Positions 17,819-27,996 are shown, counted from the stretch's first letter. The stretch: 64,000 nt of DNA from Glutamicibacter ardleyensis (GCF_014644555.1 NZ_BMKX01000002.1:248001-312000), one strand, 5' to 3'. A program made the numbers and translations. Notes: generated by a model not told the origin, from the letters alone.

Positions 17819-19429
17819 TTATCCCCAGCTTGGGATCCATACGTGCATGCGGTAATAGTCATCCGAAGTGAGCTCTCCAGACCAGACCGACCAGAAGAAG
17901 GCTGAAACTAGCAACAGCAAGGCTAACGACACAGCGACTAAAATGATCCTCGTTCGATAGCCCGCGTCGGAGCGCGGTTTGCGAGGAATGAACCTGCCAA
18001 TCATATAGGTCAATGCGAGCACCATAAATGGCACCAGCGGCAGGGTGTAGAAGAAAAACATGGTGCGTTCGGGGTACATCAGCCACGGAAGGAAACCGGC
18101 GACAACGCTAGAAAGAAGCGCGCCAGCGCGCCAATCGCGGGCACCAAGCCACCAGAAAACTAATAGGATCATGCTGATCGTGCAGGCCCACCACATCACC
18201 GGGTTGGGCATGTCCATGATCACTTCGGTGCAGCGATCCAGTGCACACCCATTTTGGCCGTTGTCGTAGCCCTCGAAATACATCAGTACGGGGCGTCCAG
18301 AAAATAACCAAGTCCACGGGGCCGAAGCCCAACCATGTTCGGAGCTCAGACCCGAATGGAAGTCATATGCTGCCTGATGGTAGTGCCAGAGGCTACGCAG
18401 CGTCGCAGGCAACCAAGTAACACCCTCACCAGGGTTTTCCACGGCCCACTGGCGGTAACGGCCTCCTGCGGTGATCAGCCACCCGGTCCACGTGGCCAGG
18501 TAGGTCAGGAGCACTACCGGCATCATGGTCACGAAGGAGTAGATACCATCACGTGTGAATGCGGCAGACTGCCAACGCTGGATTCCCGCGGTACGTCGCG
18601 CGCCAAAGTCCCACAACACTGCCATGAGACAGAACACCGCAACGAAGGCTAAGGCCGACCATTTGATACCTACCGCGCCACCGAGCATGAGAGCTGCGAC
18701 TAAACGCCACGGCCGCCACCAAAGCATGGGGCCAAGATCCAGCAAAAATTCATCGGGTCGGTTCCCTAAAGGAACCGAGAGTTTTTTGGCCAATTGGGTA
18801 CGCCCGTGGACCCGGTCTTTGAGCAGTGCGTAAAAAGCAGCGAGCACGAAGAACATCAAGAAGATGTCCAACAATGCCGTGCGCGACATGACAATTGAGT
18901 GTCCATCGATAGCGATCAACAGCCCCGCGATACCTGCTAACAGGTGTGACCCGAACAGCAACCGTGCACAGAGTGTGGTCAAAAGCACCGCGAGCGTACC
19001 AAATAATGCGGTGGCAAAACGCCAACCAAACCCGTCAAATTCCCCAAAAGCCATCATGCCAAAGGCGATGAGCCATTTACCTAGGGGCGGGTGCACCACA
19101 AAGGAAGCGGTGTCTTTGAGTTGTGGGTCTCCTGCAACAAACTGGTCATTGCTATCGTCCACCCATTCCATTTCATAACCGAAATGCATCAATGAGTAGG
19201 CGTCCTTGACATAGTAAGTCTCGTCAAAGATCAACATATTCGGGTGGGACAGATGCACGAACCGCAACAAGCCGCCGATGATTGTCACCACCAGCGGCAC
19301 AATCCACATCAACGCACCCGAGGGTGCTGCCACCGGTAATAACCGTTGTTTCAGGCTCTCAAAGGTGAAGGCAACGCGCGCAGAGCGCACGTGGCCGGTG
19401 TCTGGGGTCTTTGCTGCAGTGGTGCTCAT
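17819..19429 (-). CDS. pmt: Polyprenyl-phosphate-mannose protein O-mannosyltransferase
   Basis: Actinobacterial Pmt transfers mannose from polyprenyl-phosphate mannose to Ser/Thr of secreted proteins at the membrane. The 536-residue protein is a GT39 (GT-C fold) enzyme with about ten transmembrane helices. The catalytic acidic motif is in LIFDETYYVKDAYS (about residues 67-80), followed by FVVHPPLGKWLIAFGM in the first loop region. It is divergent from rsmI, the same arrangement as Rv1002c/Rv1003 in M. tuberculosis. Its donor pathway begins with ManA, also in this window. Confidence 0.93.
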   Translation of the reverse strand: MSTTAAKTPDTGHVRSARVAFTFESLKQRLLPVAAPSGALMWIVPLVVTIIGGLLRFVHLSHPNMLIFDETYYVKDAYSLMHFGYEMEWVDDSNDQFVAGDPQLKDTASFVVHPPLGKWLIAFGMMAFGEFDGFGWRFATALFGTLAVLLTTLCARLLFGSHLLAGIAGLLIAIDGHSIVMSRTALLDIFLMFFVLAAFYALLKDRVHGRTQLAKKLSVPLGNRPDEFLLDLGPMLWWRPWRLVAALMLGGAVGIKWSALAFVAVFCLMAVLWDFGARRTAGIQRWQSAAFTRDGIYSFVTMMPVVLLTYLATWTGWLITAGGRYRQWAVENPGEGVTWLPATLRSLWHYHQAAYDFHSGLSSEHGWASAPWTWLFSGRPVLMYFEGYDNGQNGCALDRCTEVIMDMPNPVMWWACTISMILLVFWWLGARDWRAGALLSSVVAGFLPWLMYPERTMFFFYTLPLVPFMVLALTYMIGRFIPRKPRSDAGYRTRIILVAVSLALLLLVSAFFWSVWSGELTSDDYYRMHVWIPSWG

Positions 19430-19496
19430 CGTTGTTCATGCTACCGGCGTAACCACCAGAATGTGTGCTTTTGGTACTTCGCGTAGGCTAAAGGGT

Positions 19497-20357
19497 GTGC
19501 AGAATTCAGACGAAGAGGGCGTAATCGTCCTGGGCGCCACCCCAATAGGCAACTTGTCAGATGCATCCCCGCGGCTACGCGAGATCATGCAAAGCGCAGA
19601 TGTGATCGCCGCGGAGGACACTCGCAACTTCCATCACTTGGCGCACGCGCTGGGAATCAAACCCTCAGGGCGAGTAATGAGCCTGCATGAACACAATGAG
19701 GCGCATAAGCTCGGCGAGGTCATCGAATTGGCCCGCCAAGGCTCCACAGTGCTTGTGGTCTCCGATGCCGGCATGCCAGCAGTCTCAGATCCGGGATACC
19801 CGTTGGTGGCAGCGGCAATGCAAGAGGGCATCCGAGTGACGGCGGTACCGGGCCCCTCTGCGGTATTAACCGCGTTGGCTCTCTCCGGGCTTCCCACCGG
19901 ACGGTTCACCTTTGAAGGATTCTTGCCGCGTAAAGCGGGAGAACGACGTAAACGTCTGAACGCCTTGCTGCATGAGGAGCGCACCATGGTGTTCTTCGAA
20001 TCCCCTCACCGAGTCGCTGAATTTTTGGGCTCTGCCGTCGAGGTTTTCGGCGCCCAACGCCAGGCCGCCGTGGCACGCGAGCTCACTAAAAAGTTCGAAG
20101 AGGTGCGCCGCGATGAACTTGGTGTACTCAAAGTCTGGGCAGATGAAGGGGTGCGCGGTGAGATTGTGGTGGTAATTTCGGGAGCTTCTGCTCCTCAAGC
20201 TCCTTCCATTGATGATTTACTTCCTCAGGTATCTGCACTGATTGGCGAAGGGATGCGGATGAAACAAGCGGTCGCTGAAGTAGCCGAGTCCGCTGGCGTG
20301 AAGAAGCGCGAGCTGTATGAAGCGGTCCTTGCCGAACGTCATGAAGCGAAAAAATAG
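19497..20357 (+). CDS. rsmI: 16S rRNA (cytidine(1402)-2'-O)-methyltransferase
   Basis: RsmI methylates the ribose of C1402 in the decoding centre of 16S rRNA. The 286-residue protein is a tetrapyrrole-methylase-fold enzyme: VLGATPIGNLSDASPR at the N-terminus, AEDTRNFHHL, SDAGMPAVSDPG, and VPGPSAVLTALALSGLP. I start it at the GTG at 19497, 8 residues before the conserved LGATPIGN. The frame is open further upstream but would then overlap the start of divergent pmt. AAAGGG lies immediately before the GTG. Confidence 0.95.
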   Translation: MQNSDEEGVIVLGATPIGNLSDASPRLREIMQSADVIAAEDTRNFHHLAHALGIKPSGRVMSLHEHNEAHKLGEVIELARQGSTVLVVSDAGMPAVSDPGYPLVAAAMQEGIRVTAVPGPSAVLTALALSGLPTGRFTFEGFLPRKAGERRKRLNALLHEERTMVFFESPHRVAEFLGSAVEVFGAQRQAAVARELTKKFEEVRRDELGVLKVWADEGVRGEIVVVISGASAPQAPSIDDLLPQVSALIGEGMRMKQAVAEVAESAGVKKRELYEAVLAERHEAKK

Positions 20358-20495
20358 CCGCAATCATTTAGGCTGAATGCACAATGAAACAACCAAGTTG
20401 TAGTGCACCGGGCGATATACAGTCCGTTGGATCCAGCACTAGCGTTGTGATCAACGAAGATTTTTTTCATTTACGAATTTCAGGAGAACCGCGTT

Positions 20496-21983
20496 ATGTC
20501 GATTACCGCTGAGCGCGAAGCAGAACTGCTCGCCAAGGTACCTACCGGATTACTTATTAACGGTGAATGGCGAGATTCCTCAGACGGCAGCACCTTTGAC
20601 GTGTTGGACCCTGCCACCGGTGAAAAGCTGGCGACGCTGGCTAGTGCTACCAGTGAAGACGCGCTAGCTGCTTTGGACGCGGCAGATGCCGTACAGGCCG
20701 AATGGGCTTTGACCGCGCCACGTGAACGCGCCGAAATCCTGCGCCGCGGTTTTGACCTGGTCACCTCGCGTGCCGATGATTTTGCGCTATTAATGAGCCT
20801 TGAAATGGGTAAGCCACTGGCCGAGGCCCGCGGCGAGGTTACCTATGGCGCCGAATTCCTGCGCTGGTTCTCCGAAGAGACCGTGCGCCACTACGGCCGC
20901 TACATCACCTCTCCAGAAGGCAAAAATAAGCTTCTGGTGCACCACAAGCCGGTAGGCCCGTGCCTGTTAATCACCCCGTGGAACTTCCCACTGGCTATGG
21001 CAACTCGCAAGGTCGGCCCGGCCATTGCTGCCGGTTGCACCATGGTGCTCAAACCAGCGAAGCTCACCCCGCTGACCACCCAGCTTTTCGCAGCAACCAT
21101 GATGGAAGCTGGTCTTCCAGCAGGCGTGCTCAACGTGGTGTCGGGTGCTTCTGCTTCGAAGATCTCCGGACCATTGATGAAAGATAGCCGTCTGCGTAAA
21201 GTCTCCTTCACCGGCTCCACCCCAGTGGGTAAGCAGTTAATGAAGGATGCTACGGAGAATGTTCTGCGCACCTCGATGGAATTGGGCGGTAACGCACCAT
21301 TCCTGGTCTTTGAGGATGCAGACCTCGACGCAGCGGTTGAAGGCGCCATGGCTGCGAAGATGCGCAACATGGGCGAGGCCTGCACCGCGGCTAACCGATT
21401 CTTAGTGCACGAGGACGTTGCCGAGGAATTCACCGCAAAGTTCGCAGCAGCTATGAAGACCCTGAAGCCAGGCCGAGGCACCGACCCAAGCTCCACCGTG
21501 GGCCCACTGGTTGAGGAAAAGGCACGCGACGAAGTCCACGCACTGGTTGAAGCTGCAATCGCCGATGGCGCAACCGCCGTTACCGGTGGCGCCCCGGTGG
21601 ATGGCCCTGGCTACTTCTACCAGCCAACCGTGTTGGCCAATGTGGCTAATGATGCCAAGATCCTCACACAGGAGATCTTCGGCCCGGTTGCCCCGGTGAC
21701 CACGTTTAAGGATGAAGCCGACGCAATTCGTCTGGCCAACGCCAGCGAGTACGGTCTGGCATCATACATTTACTCGCGTGACTTCAACCGGATGTTCCGC
21801 GTCTCGGAGCAGATTGAGTTTGGTCTGGTTGGCTTTAACGCTGGGGTCATCTCCAACGCTGCAGCACCATTCGGTGGCGTGAAGCAGTCCGGATTGGGCC
21901 GCGAAGGCGGCGCCGAAGGACTGGGCGAATACACCACCGTGCAGTACATCGGTATTGCCGATCCATACGCACCGGTAAAGTAA
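20496..21983 (+). CDS. gabD: NAD(P)-dependent succinate-semialdehyde dehydrogenase
   Basis: An aldehyde dehydrogenase superfamily enzyme of 495 residues, best matching succinate-semialdehyde dehydrogenase (last step of GABA degradation to succinate). Visible are TPWNFPLAMATRKVGPA (cofactor site), FTGSTPVGKQLM, the catalytic Glu in MELGGNAPF, and the catalytic Cys in GEACTAANRF. SRDFNRMFRVSEQIEFGLVGFN is characteristic of GabD-like members. A GGAG precedes the ATG. It stands alone, closed by a strong hairpin. Exact substrate is inferred from family resemblance. Confidence 0.88.
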   Translation: MSITAEREAELLAKVPTGLLINGEWRDSSDGSTFDVLDPATGEKLATLASATSEDALAALDAADAVQAEWALTAPRERAEILRRGFDLVTSRADDFALLMSLEMGKPLAEARGEVTYGAEFLRWFSEETVRHYGRYITSPEGKNKLLVHHKPVGPCLLITPWNFPLAMATRKVGPAIAAGCTMVLKPAKLTPLTTQLFAATMMEAGLPAGVLNVVSGASASKISGPLMKDSRLRKVSFTGSTPVGKQLMKDATENVLRTSMELGGNAPFLVFEDADLDAAVEGAMAAKMRNMGEACTAANRFLVHEDVAEEFTAKFAAAMKTLKPGRGTDPSSTVGPLVEEKARDEVHALVEAAIADGATAVTGGAPVDGPGYFYQPTVLANVANDAKILTQEIFGPVAPVTTFKDEADAIRLANASEYGLASYIYSRDFNRMFRVSEQIEFGLVGFNAGVISNAAAPFGGVKQSGLGREGGAEGLGEYTTVQYIGIADPYAPVK

Positions 21984-22025
21984 TACCAACGCAAGACTAA
22001 CCGCTGAGCTCAGCGGTAGGACAGT

Positions 22026-22069
22026 AAGCTGTGGCCCCAACATCTGACTAGATGTTGGGGCCACAGCTT
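22026..22069. terminator. Bidirectional terminator between gabD and the transglutaminase gene
   Basis: A perfect 19-bp inverted repeat (22026-22044 and 22051-22069, 6-nt loop) is followed by TTTACATT on the plus side. It lies between convergent genes. Confidence 0.9.
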
Positions 22070-22083
22070 TTACATTGGATAAC

Positions 22084-24492
22084 TCAGCGAACTGTTTGAG
22101 CCGACGCCACCTGACGTAACCGCCGCTGACGTAATGACGCAGGGAAACAGAAGCCCAGCATGCGTTTGCCGAGCGGAAGCTCATGGTGTAACTGTGTGCG
22201 CACCTGCGCTAACGCCTCGACGAAAGCCGGTGTATCTTCTGGATCTGGGTGCCGCTGAGCGTAAAAGCTCGCTTCGATGACCGACCTCAGCAGTTGCAAT
22301 TGCTGGCCGTGCTGCGGGTGAGTGGAGCTCAGGCGTCTGGTGTAGTCGCCAACCGATTCATGTTCTGTAGCGGGGGTGCCCGTATCGGCACCGACCGCAC
22401 ACAATTCATCCCATAGTGCTTGGGCAGCTGATTGACCGCCAGCTCTGACCCGATCTATTCGGCGGTGACGCAAACGTGTGCGCTGCCAAGGGATAGCCGC
22501 AAGAATAAGCGCGATGATCAGCAGGCCGGCGAAAATAAACCAACCATAATCCTGCGCCGTATCTGCCATGGGCTCCTCGACGTTGGCTCCCGGGCTTTCT
22601 TGGGTTTCGGGATCATCCACGGTCGGAGCGCCTGTCGGGTTCTGTTCCTCGGGTACTTCAGCCGGCGGCTGACTGGAAGTGGGCTCCGGGGCATAATCTG
22701 GGGCTTGGCCTTGCCCGGGGGTAGGTTCAAAAGGTACCCAGCCGATACCTGGCAGGAATAGTTCCGGCCAGGCGTGGGCCTGCTGCCCGGTCACCTCAAA
22801 TTTGGTCAGCTCTGTATCTGCCGGAAGTCCGTTCCCTGCGAAGCCCGGCAGATCTCCAGCCTCCAGTGTTTCTCCCGTAGGCTCACCCGGCGCATATCCG
22901 ACAACGATGCGTGAGGGGATTCCCGCGGCCCGAGCCAGTAGGGCCATCGTGGACGCAAAATGCACGCAGTAGCCTTGACGGCGTTCTAAGAATGCCTTGA
23001 CCACCTGACGGTTGGCTCCGTCATAGCCTTCGCGTAGGGGAGTACGTTCGGAATACCCAAAAGTTGCCGAGCGCAGGAAATCTTGAATCGCAACGGCAAT
23101 GTCAAAATCATTGGTCGGCGGTCCCTGGAGTGGCTCGTAAGCCTCCGCGAGAGTGCGTTGAAGTAACTGGCCGAACTGTCCATCCAAATCTTCTGGCATT
23201 GACAGGTACACGTCATCGATCTCTGACTGCATGCCGTCGCCGTAGTAGCCAAGGCTACGCGCGATCTGCGGACTCAAATTCATTTGTGTGTGCCCGACAG
23301 TCACTTCTTCGGTGTTTGATAACGCGTCACCGCCAAGTCGCGCCACAGAAGTTTCCTTGGTCCAATTCCACGGGCCATTAATGCCGGAAATGAAAAAACT
23401 TCGATCCGGTATCGGCAGACTCGGACTGCTCACCCGGTCGTTCCAGCGTAGTTGGGTGACCTGTGCGCTGCCGTTAAAAACATCGGAGTCCGTGTCCATT
23501 GCGGTGTCACCAAAGTAAGCCGATTTCAGTAGCCCCTCGTCCGGTTCCCACCGGGTGGCGCTTAGATCCTCGATCACCGAGGTACGCAGATATACCGGCT
23601 CGTTAGAGGTCGTCAGGTAGCTAAAAGCCACGGAGCCATTATTTGCTCGCAGGTCTCGTCCGAGATTCAGCAATGGATCGACGTTACTTGCTAGAAGGTC
23701 TCCTGAGGGCCGAGTACCTTCAGGGAGCATGCCTTTGCGAAACCCCGGCATGAACGCACTGCTAAGTACCATCACCAAGGCGCAGACCATCGCGGTGAGC
23801 AACAAAATATTCAACTGACGTTTGGAAGGAAGCCCGGGGCCCGTACCCTTCGCCGGAAAGATGTAGGGGAGTAACGCAAAATAACCGAGCAGCGCGAGTA
23901 TCAGCAGAACCACATACCCGATCCCGGCGCCCTCTTGTTTGAACAAGGAAGCGATCACCGGTGCAAAAGATATCGGTAAGAGCACTAACGGTGCCAAACG
24001 TCTGAAGGTCGCCAAAACCTCCACCATGACGCTGAGTAAGACCGCAAGCAGCAACAGTACAAACTCGACATAACGTGAGTAAGCAACCGGTGGAACCTGC
24101 GTGGAGAACTGCAACGTGCCCTCGGAAAGCACCGCGCCGAACCAATCAAAAATACCCAACCCCGGGATGGTGGTGCGCATGGTTGGATGCAAAAATACCG
24201 CACCACCAGCAATGAGCACTGCAACCGGTAGCGCAAGCCAGCGCACCCGATGCACCCCACGGAGCAATCCGGCACAGAAATGAATTAAAAAGACCGGCCA
24301 AATCAGCGCCTGCAACCAAGCAGCACCTTGAACCACACCACTAAGCGACGCGAAACCCGCGAGCATTGCGAGCGCTAAGGTGCTGGCAGCAAGTAAACGC
24401 GCAGTGAGATTATTTGTCGCCTCCGGGACCACAGGCTCTTTCGCCTTCGGCGGTGGGCTCGAAGCAGGAATGTCAGTGATCGTGGCGCTCAT
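22084..24492 (-). CDS. Transglutaminase-like membrane protein (TgpA-type, DUF3488/transglutaminase core/DUF4129)
   Basis: About 802 residues. The N-terminal ~240 residues hold seven or eight hydrophobic segments (DUF3488). The extracytoplasmic transglutaminase-like core has its catalytic Cys in RRQGYCVHFASTMALLARAAGIP and catalytic His in QQAHAWPELFLPGIGWVPFEPTP. A Pro/Glu-rich linker, one more helix (about 650-675) and a cytoplasmic DUF4129-like tail follow. The start ATG overlaps the TGA of the DUF58 gene (ATGA), indicating coupled translation. The third gene of a moxR-DUF58-transglutaminase operon, a widespread set linked to envelope function; the substrate is unknown. Confidence 0.9.
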   Translation of the reverse strand: MSATITDIPASSPPPKAKEPVVPEATNNLTARLLAASTLALAMLAGFASLSGVVQGAAWLQALIWPVFLIHFCAGLLRGVHRVRWLALPVAVLIAGGAVFLHPTMRTTIPGLGIFDWFGAVLSEGTLQFSTQVPPVAYSRYVEFVLLLLAVLLSVMVEVLATFRRLAPLVLLPISFAPVIASLFKQEGAGIGYVVLLILALLGYFALLPYIFPAKGTGPGLPSKRQLNILLLTAMVCALVMVLSSAFMPGFRKGMLPEGTRPSGDLLASNVDPLLNLGRDLRANNGSVAFSYLTTSNEPVYLRTSVIEDLSATRWEPDEGLLKSAYFGDTAMDTDSDVFNGSAQVTQLRWNDRVSSPSLPIPDRSFFISGINGPWNWTKETSVARLGGDALSNTEEVTVGHTQMNLSPQIARSLGYYGDGMQSEIDDVYLSMPEDLDGQFGQLLQRTLAEAYEPLQGPPTNDFDIAVAIQDFLRSATFGYSERTPLREGYDGANRQVVKAFLERRQGYCVHFASTMALLARAAGIPSRIVVGYAPGEPTGETLEAGDLPGFAGNGLPADTELTKFEVTGQQAHAWPELFLPGIGWVPFEPTPGQGQAPDYAPEPTSSQPPAEVPEEQNPTGAPTVDDPETQESPGANVEEPMADTAQDYGWFIFAGLLIIALILAAIPWQRTRLRHRRIDRVRAGGQSAAQALWDELCAVGADTGTPATEHESVGDYTRRLSSTHPQHGQQLQLLRSVIEASFYAQRHPDPEDTPAFVEALAQVRTQLHHELPLGKRMLGFCFPASLRQRRLRQVASAQTVR

Positions 24493-25811
24493 GAGCGGGA
24501 CCATAAGTCGTCAATATTTGTGTTGGCTGCCAGGCAGTGCACCTTCCAACCGGTGTGCGACAGAATATGTTGCATTTCTTGGTAGCGCTCCGGGTGAGAA
24601 ACGAGAAGGAATAGTTCTACATGTCTGACCGACCGTGAAAGTGTTGCTAGCCAAGCAGCCTGCGTGCTGTGAATTTCCCCAAGAATCATGATGACCGGTT
24701 CATCAGGCAATCCCTGCAGTAACTTGCGAAGTTCTTCGCCCAAGATCTCAGCTCCTGGGACGACGGTGCTCGGCGCACTTAAGGACATCTGCGCGCTCGC
24801 CGAGTGAAAGTCTTCAAATCCACTGCGCGCGGAAGCCCCGGACAGTGAGGCGCTGGTAGCGTCTAAGAGTTGCTCGCCGGACAAATCTCGAAAGAGCAGC
24901 TGATAGCCGTTGGACGCGTAACGCTGACCGATGCTGCACGCTAGGCTCAATGCTGTTTCGAAGCGGCGGCTGCTTTGAAGTGCGGGCTTCTCACCCTGCG
25001 GAATGCTTAGCCGTAGATCTGCGCCGTTGCTGTGCCAGTGTTCAAAGGTTCGGTCTAAGACCAACAGCGCTTGGGCTGTGGCCACATGGTTTTCTTGGCG
25101 GACCATGAGTTTTCCTTGGCGGGCGGTAGCCTTCCAATGCACCTGGCGAATTGAGTCACCCTGCTGGTATTCACGGGTGGCCACATCGTAGTAGTCGGCG
25201 GTGGTGCTGCGGGAGAAACGAGCATCGCCGGTGAGCATCTTTTCACCCAGTGCGGCAAAGCGTTCCAACGGGTGGATTTGGGCACAGACGGGTATCGGCG
25301 TGGCCTGACCGGTGTCGACCAGACCGTAGATCAGGCCTAAAGGGTCTGCCAAGATCTGTTTTGCTGGACCCACCAGGTGGAAGCCTCGGTTGCGGAAGAC
25401 CAATTCGTAGGTGCTTCCACCGGGACCGGTAAATTCTGGGCCCGGTCCGAATTCCTCTGGTAGCCCCTCTTGAACGGTGGCCTGATCCGCGCAACTTAGT
25501 TGCACTCTGGTGATGTCTCCAACTACCGGGTTTGGGCTGAGCAGCGTGCGCGTCAGGGTGGAAGAATTTCGCAAACGCAATACCAACAACCAACTAACCA
25601 GAACCAAGGCAATGAGCCCGGTTCCGAGAGCCATCATTTCGTGACGTCCCAGAATGTAGGCAAGAAAAATGAGAGCGGCCCCGCCCAATACGGTGCACCA
25701 ACCACGCCGGGTGAGTAAGTCCAGGCGGAACTTTTTTAAGTTTTGTGGTGCCGAGACGGTACGCGCCCACGACAGTGAGTCTTTGGAATCGAACCGTGGT
25801 ATCTGAGCCAT
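24489..25811 (-). CDS. DUF58 domain-containing protein
   Basis: The 440-residue protein has two close transmembrane helices (about residues 38-75) and then the DUF58 region. The conserved DYYDVATREYQQGDSIRQVHWKATARQGKLMVRQ is followed by a von Willebrand A-like fold with VLDRTFEHW. DUF58 proteins are partners of MoxR ATPases, probably acting as metal-dependent adaptor or binding proteins. It begins 12 nt after moxR and its TGA overlaps the transglutaminase ATG, fixing it as the middle gene of the operon. Confidence 0.9.
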   Translation of the reverse strand: MAQIPRFDSKDSLSWARTVSAPQNLKKFRLDLLTRRGWCTVLGGAALIFLAYILGRHEMMALGTGLIALVLVSWLLVLRLRNSSTLTRTLLSPNPVVGDITRVQLSCADQATVQEGLPEEFGPGPEFTGPGGSTYELVFRNRGFHLVGPAKQILADPLGLIYGLVDTGQATPIPVCAQIHPLERFAALGEKMLTGDARFSRSTTADYYDVATREYQQGDSIRQVHWKATARQGKLMVRQENHVATAQALLVLDRTFEHWHSNGADLRLSIPQGEKPALQSSRRFETALSLACSIGQRYASNGYQLLFRDLSGEQLLDATSASLSGASARSGFEDFHSASAQMSLSAPSTVVPGAEILGEELRKLLQGLPDEPVIMILGEIHSTQAAWLATLSRSVRHVELFLLVSHPERYQEMQHILSHTGWKVHCLAANTNIDDLWSRS

Positions 25812-25823
25812 GAGAAAACTCAG

Positions 25824-26786
25824 CTATCCGACAGGTGTAGTGGACACGAGATCTTGGATCAATGCCAGCGGTTCCACACCCTCTGATAATGCCCTGCGGG
25901 TGAGGATCAGACGGTGGGACAAAATCATCGGTGCTACTGCTCGCACGTCTTCGGGCAGAACATGGTCGCGTCCGTTAATAGCAGCATGGGATTTTGCGGC
26001 TCGAACCCACTGCACGAGTGCTCGGGGTGATGCACCGAGGGAAATATATGGGTGTTCACGGGTGGCACGGCCCAAATCGACGATATAGCTGCTCAGCCGC
26101 TGGGTAACGGTAACCTGTTTTACTTGCTCAATCATCTGATGAAGCTGATCAAGTTCGAGAACTGGGGTGAGCGCATCTAGCGGTTCGGAGATGTGATGGG
26201 TGGAAAGCATTGAGATTTCCGCTTCCCTGTCGGGGTAGCCCAATGAAATCCGACCCATAAATCTGTCTCGTTGCGCCTCGGGCAACGCGAAGGTTCCTTC
26301 GGAATCGATTGGGTTTTGCGTAGCTACGACCATAAATGGTTTTTGCAGCGGATGGGTGATGGAATCGACCGTTACCTGTTGTTCTTCCATGCATTCAAGC
26401 AGCGCGGATTGCGTCTTGGCGTTGGCACGGTTGATCTCGTCTGCGATTACGATATTTGCGAAAATGGGGCCCGGGTGAAAAGTGAACTTATGATCCTGCG
26501 GGGAGAACACCGAAACTCCGGTGACGTCGCTAGGTAATAGGTCCGGGGTGAACTGAATTCGATGCACGCTTCCATTAACACTACGCGCCAGTGATTTGGC
26601 GAGCATCGTTTTGCCAACCCCGGGCACGTCCTCCAGCAGCAGATGGCCCTGGGCAAGCAGCACCACGATGGTGTTCGTAATCGCCTCCGGTTTGCCGGTG
26701 ATGACTTCTTGAATTGCATCAAACATCCGCTGGTAATTCGACCTAAAGGTCGAATCAACTGAGGGCAGTGTTGGGTGGGCACTCAT
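25824..26786 (-). CDS. moxR: MoxR family AAA+ ATPase
   Basis: MoxR ATPases are chaperone-like AAA+ proteins that mature or assemble their operon partners. The 320-residue protein has Walker A in EDVPGVGKTMLAKSLA, Walker B in IVIADEINRANAKTQSALLE, sensor residues in VVATQNPIDSEGTFALPEAQRDRF, and a C-terminal helical lid with ASPRALVQWVRAAK. The ATG at 26786 is chosen because AGGAGG lies six bases upstream; the frame is open to 26852. First gene of the moxR-DUF58-transglutaminase operon and divergent from tatD. Confidence 0.94.
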   Translation of the reverse strand: MSAHPTLPSVDSTFRSNYQRMFDAIQEVITGKPEAITNTIVVLLAQGHLLLEDVPGVGKTMLAKSLARSVNGSVHRIQFTPDLLPSDVTGVSVFSPQDHKFTFHPGPIFANIVIADEINRANAKTQSALLECMEEQQVTVDSITHPLQKPFMVVATQNPIDSEGTFALPEAQRDRFMGRISLGYPDREAEISMLSTHHISEPLDALTPVLELDQLHQMIEQVKQVTVTQRLSSYIVDLGRATREHPYISLGASPRALVQWVRAAKSHAAINGRDHVLPEDVRAVAPMILSHRLILTRRALSEGVEPLALIQDLVSTTPVG

Positions 26787-26989
26787 GCGCATCCTCCTGG
26801 CTGGGCAACTTATCGTGCCGAGGTTGTCGTTGACACGCCAAGCGATTTCCATAGCTTGTGTTCACATCATATGGGGTTCTTTTCTCCACCAACAGCATCT
26901 TAATGTATTGATTCTTTGCTGCTAAGGCGGTGGTGGAAGAATTAGACCCAAGAACTGACAGCATTTTGATGAAAGATATCGGTGAGCAG

Positions 26990-27937
26990 ATGAGCGATTC
27001 AGATTTTTCGGCAATTCCGGAGGGCTATCGTCCGCTCCCGGAGGGTGACAGCACACTGTTGAATGACCGTACCCGCTCACCTAAGAATGAAAAGGGCGGC
27101 AATAAAAGGAACACCCGCTATCCGGACGCACCGGAGCCTTTGCCGTATCCAGTGATTGATAACCACACTCATTTAGACTTCCGGGATGGTTCGCTCAACG
27201 TCACTGTGCAACAAGCGCTTGATGCTGCGGCTGCGGTGGGTGTCGAAGGGCTGATCCAAGTGGGGTGCGATGTTGAATCCTCACGCTTTGCGGTGCAAGC
27301 AGCAAAGGAATATCCAAATGTTCTGGCTGCTATTGCTATCCACCCCAATGATGCTGCCCGACTTGCCGAGGCTGGAGAACTTCAAACCGCAATCGAACAA
27401 ATCGAGGCTTTGGCATCTGAAGAGCGGGTGCGGGCCATTGGTGAGACCGGCCTGGACTATTTCCGTACCGGAGAAGAAGGTCACCAAGCTCAGGAAGATT
27501 CCTTCCGTGAGCACCTGTGGATTGCGGTGGAGCATGGAAATGCCGTACAAATTCATGACCGTGACGCACACAGCGATGTAGTGCGAGTGCTCAAAGATGC
27601 GGTGTTACCAGAGCGCGTGGTCTTCCATTGCTTTTCGGGTGACGCAGAATTGGCGCGGATCTGCAATGACAACGGGTGGTACATGTCGTTCTCGGGAACT
27701 GTTACCTTCAAAAACTCGATTGACCTGCAGGAGGCCTTACGCTTAGCGGACCCACAGCTCCTGCTAGTGGAGACCGACGCACCATTTTTGACCCCTCACC
27801 CATTTAGGGGAAGGCCTAATGCGAGTTACATGATCCCGTATACGACTCGTTTTATGGCTGAGGCCCGAGCGATGGATCTCGCGCAGTTCTGTGAGCAGAT
27901 TTCTCAGAATACCGGCGCAGTTTACGGAGAATTGTAG
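26990..27937 (+). CDS. tatD: TatD family metal-dependent DNase/hydrolase
   Basis: TatD enzymes are TIM-barrel amidohydrolases, with 3'-5' exonuclease activity in characterised members. The product (~315 residues) shows the metal-site motifs in order: NHTHLDF, GETGLDYFR, VQIHDRDAH, VVFHCFSGD, and ETDAPFLTPHPFRG. It carries an extra ~60-residue polar N-terminus before the barrel. The frame is open from 26930; I start at the ATG at 26990 (MSDSDF). It is followed by the rpfB-like gene, the conserved tatD-rpfB-ksgA-ispE order of actinobacteria. Confidence 0.92.
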   Translation: MSDSDFSAIPEGYRPLPEGDSTLLNDRTRSPKNEKGGNKRNTRYPDAPEPLPYPVIDNHTHLDFRDGSLNVTVQQALDAAAAVGVEGLIQVGCDVESSRFAVQAAKEYPNVLAAIAIHPNDAARLAEAGELQTAIEQIEALASEERVRAIGETGLDYFRTGEEGHQAQEDSFREHLWIAVEHGNAVQIHDRDAHSDVVRVLKDAVLPERVVFHCFSGDAELARICNDNGWYMSFSGTVTFKNSIDLQEALRLADPQLLLVETDAPFLTPHPFRGRPNASYMIPYTTRFMAEARAMDLAQFCEQISQNTGAVYGEL

Positions 27938-27980
27938 TACCGCCGGATGTGCTTTCGGCCATATAAAGGTTGCGCCAATT

Positions 27981-27996
27981 ATTACAATTCGGTTAC
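27981..27996. promoter_or_regulatory. 11-bp-spaced GTAA repeat upstream of the rpf gene
   Basis: On the minus strand GTAAC (27992-27996) and GTAAT (27981-27985) repeat with an 11-bp period, and a further GTTAAC overlaps at about 27998-28003. The same spacing and half-site occur upstream of manA. Cell-wall hydrolase genes including rpfB are known MtrA targets in actinobacteria; identification as MtrA boxes is an inference. Confidence 0.35.
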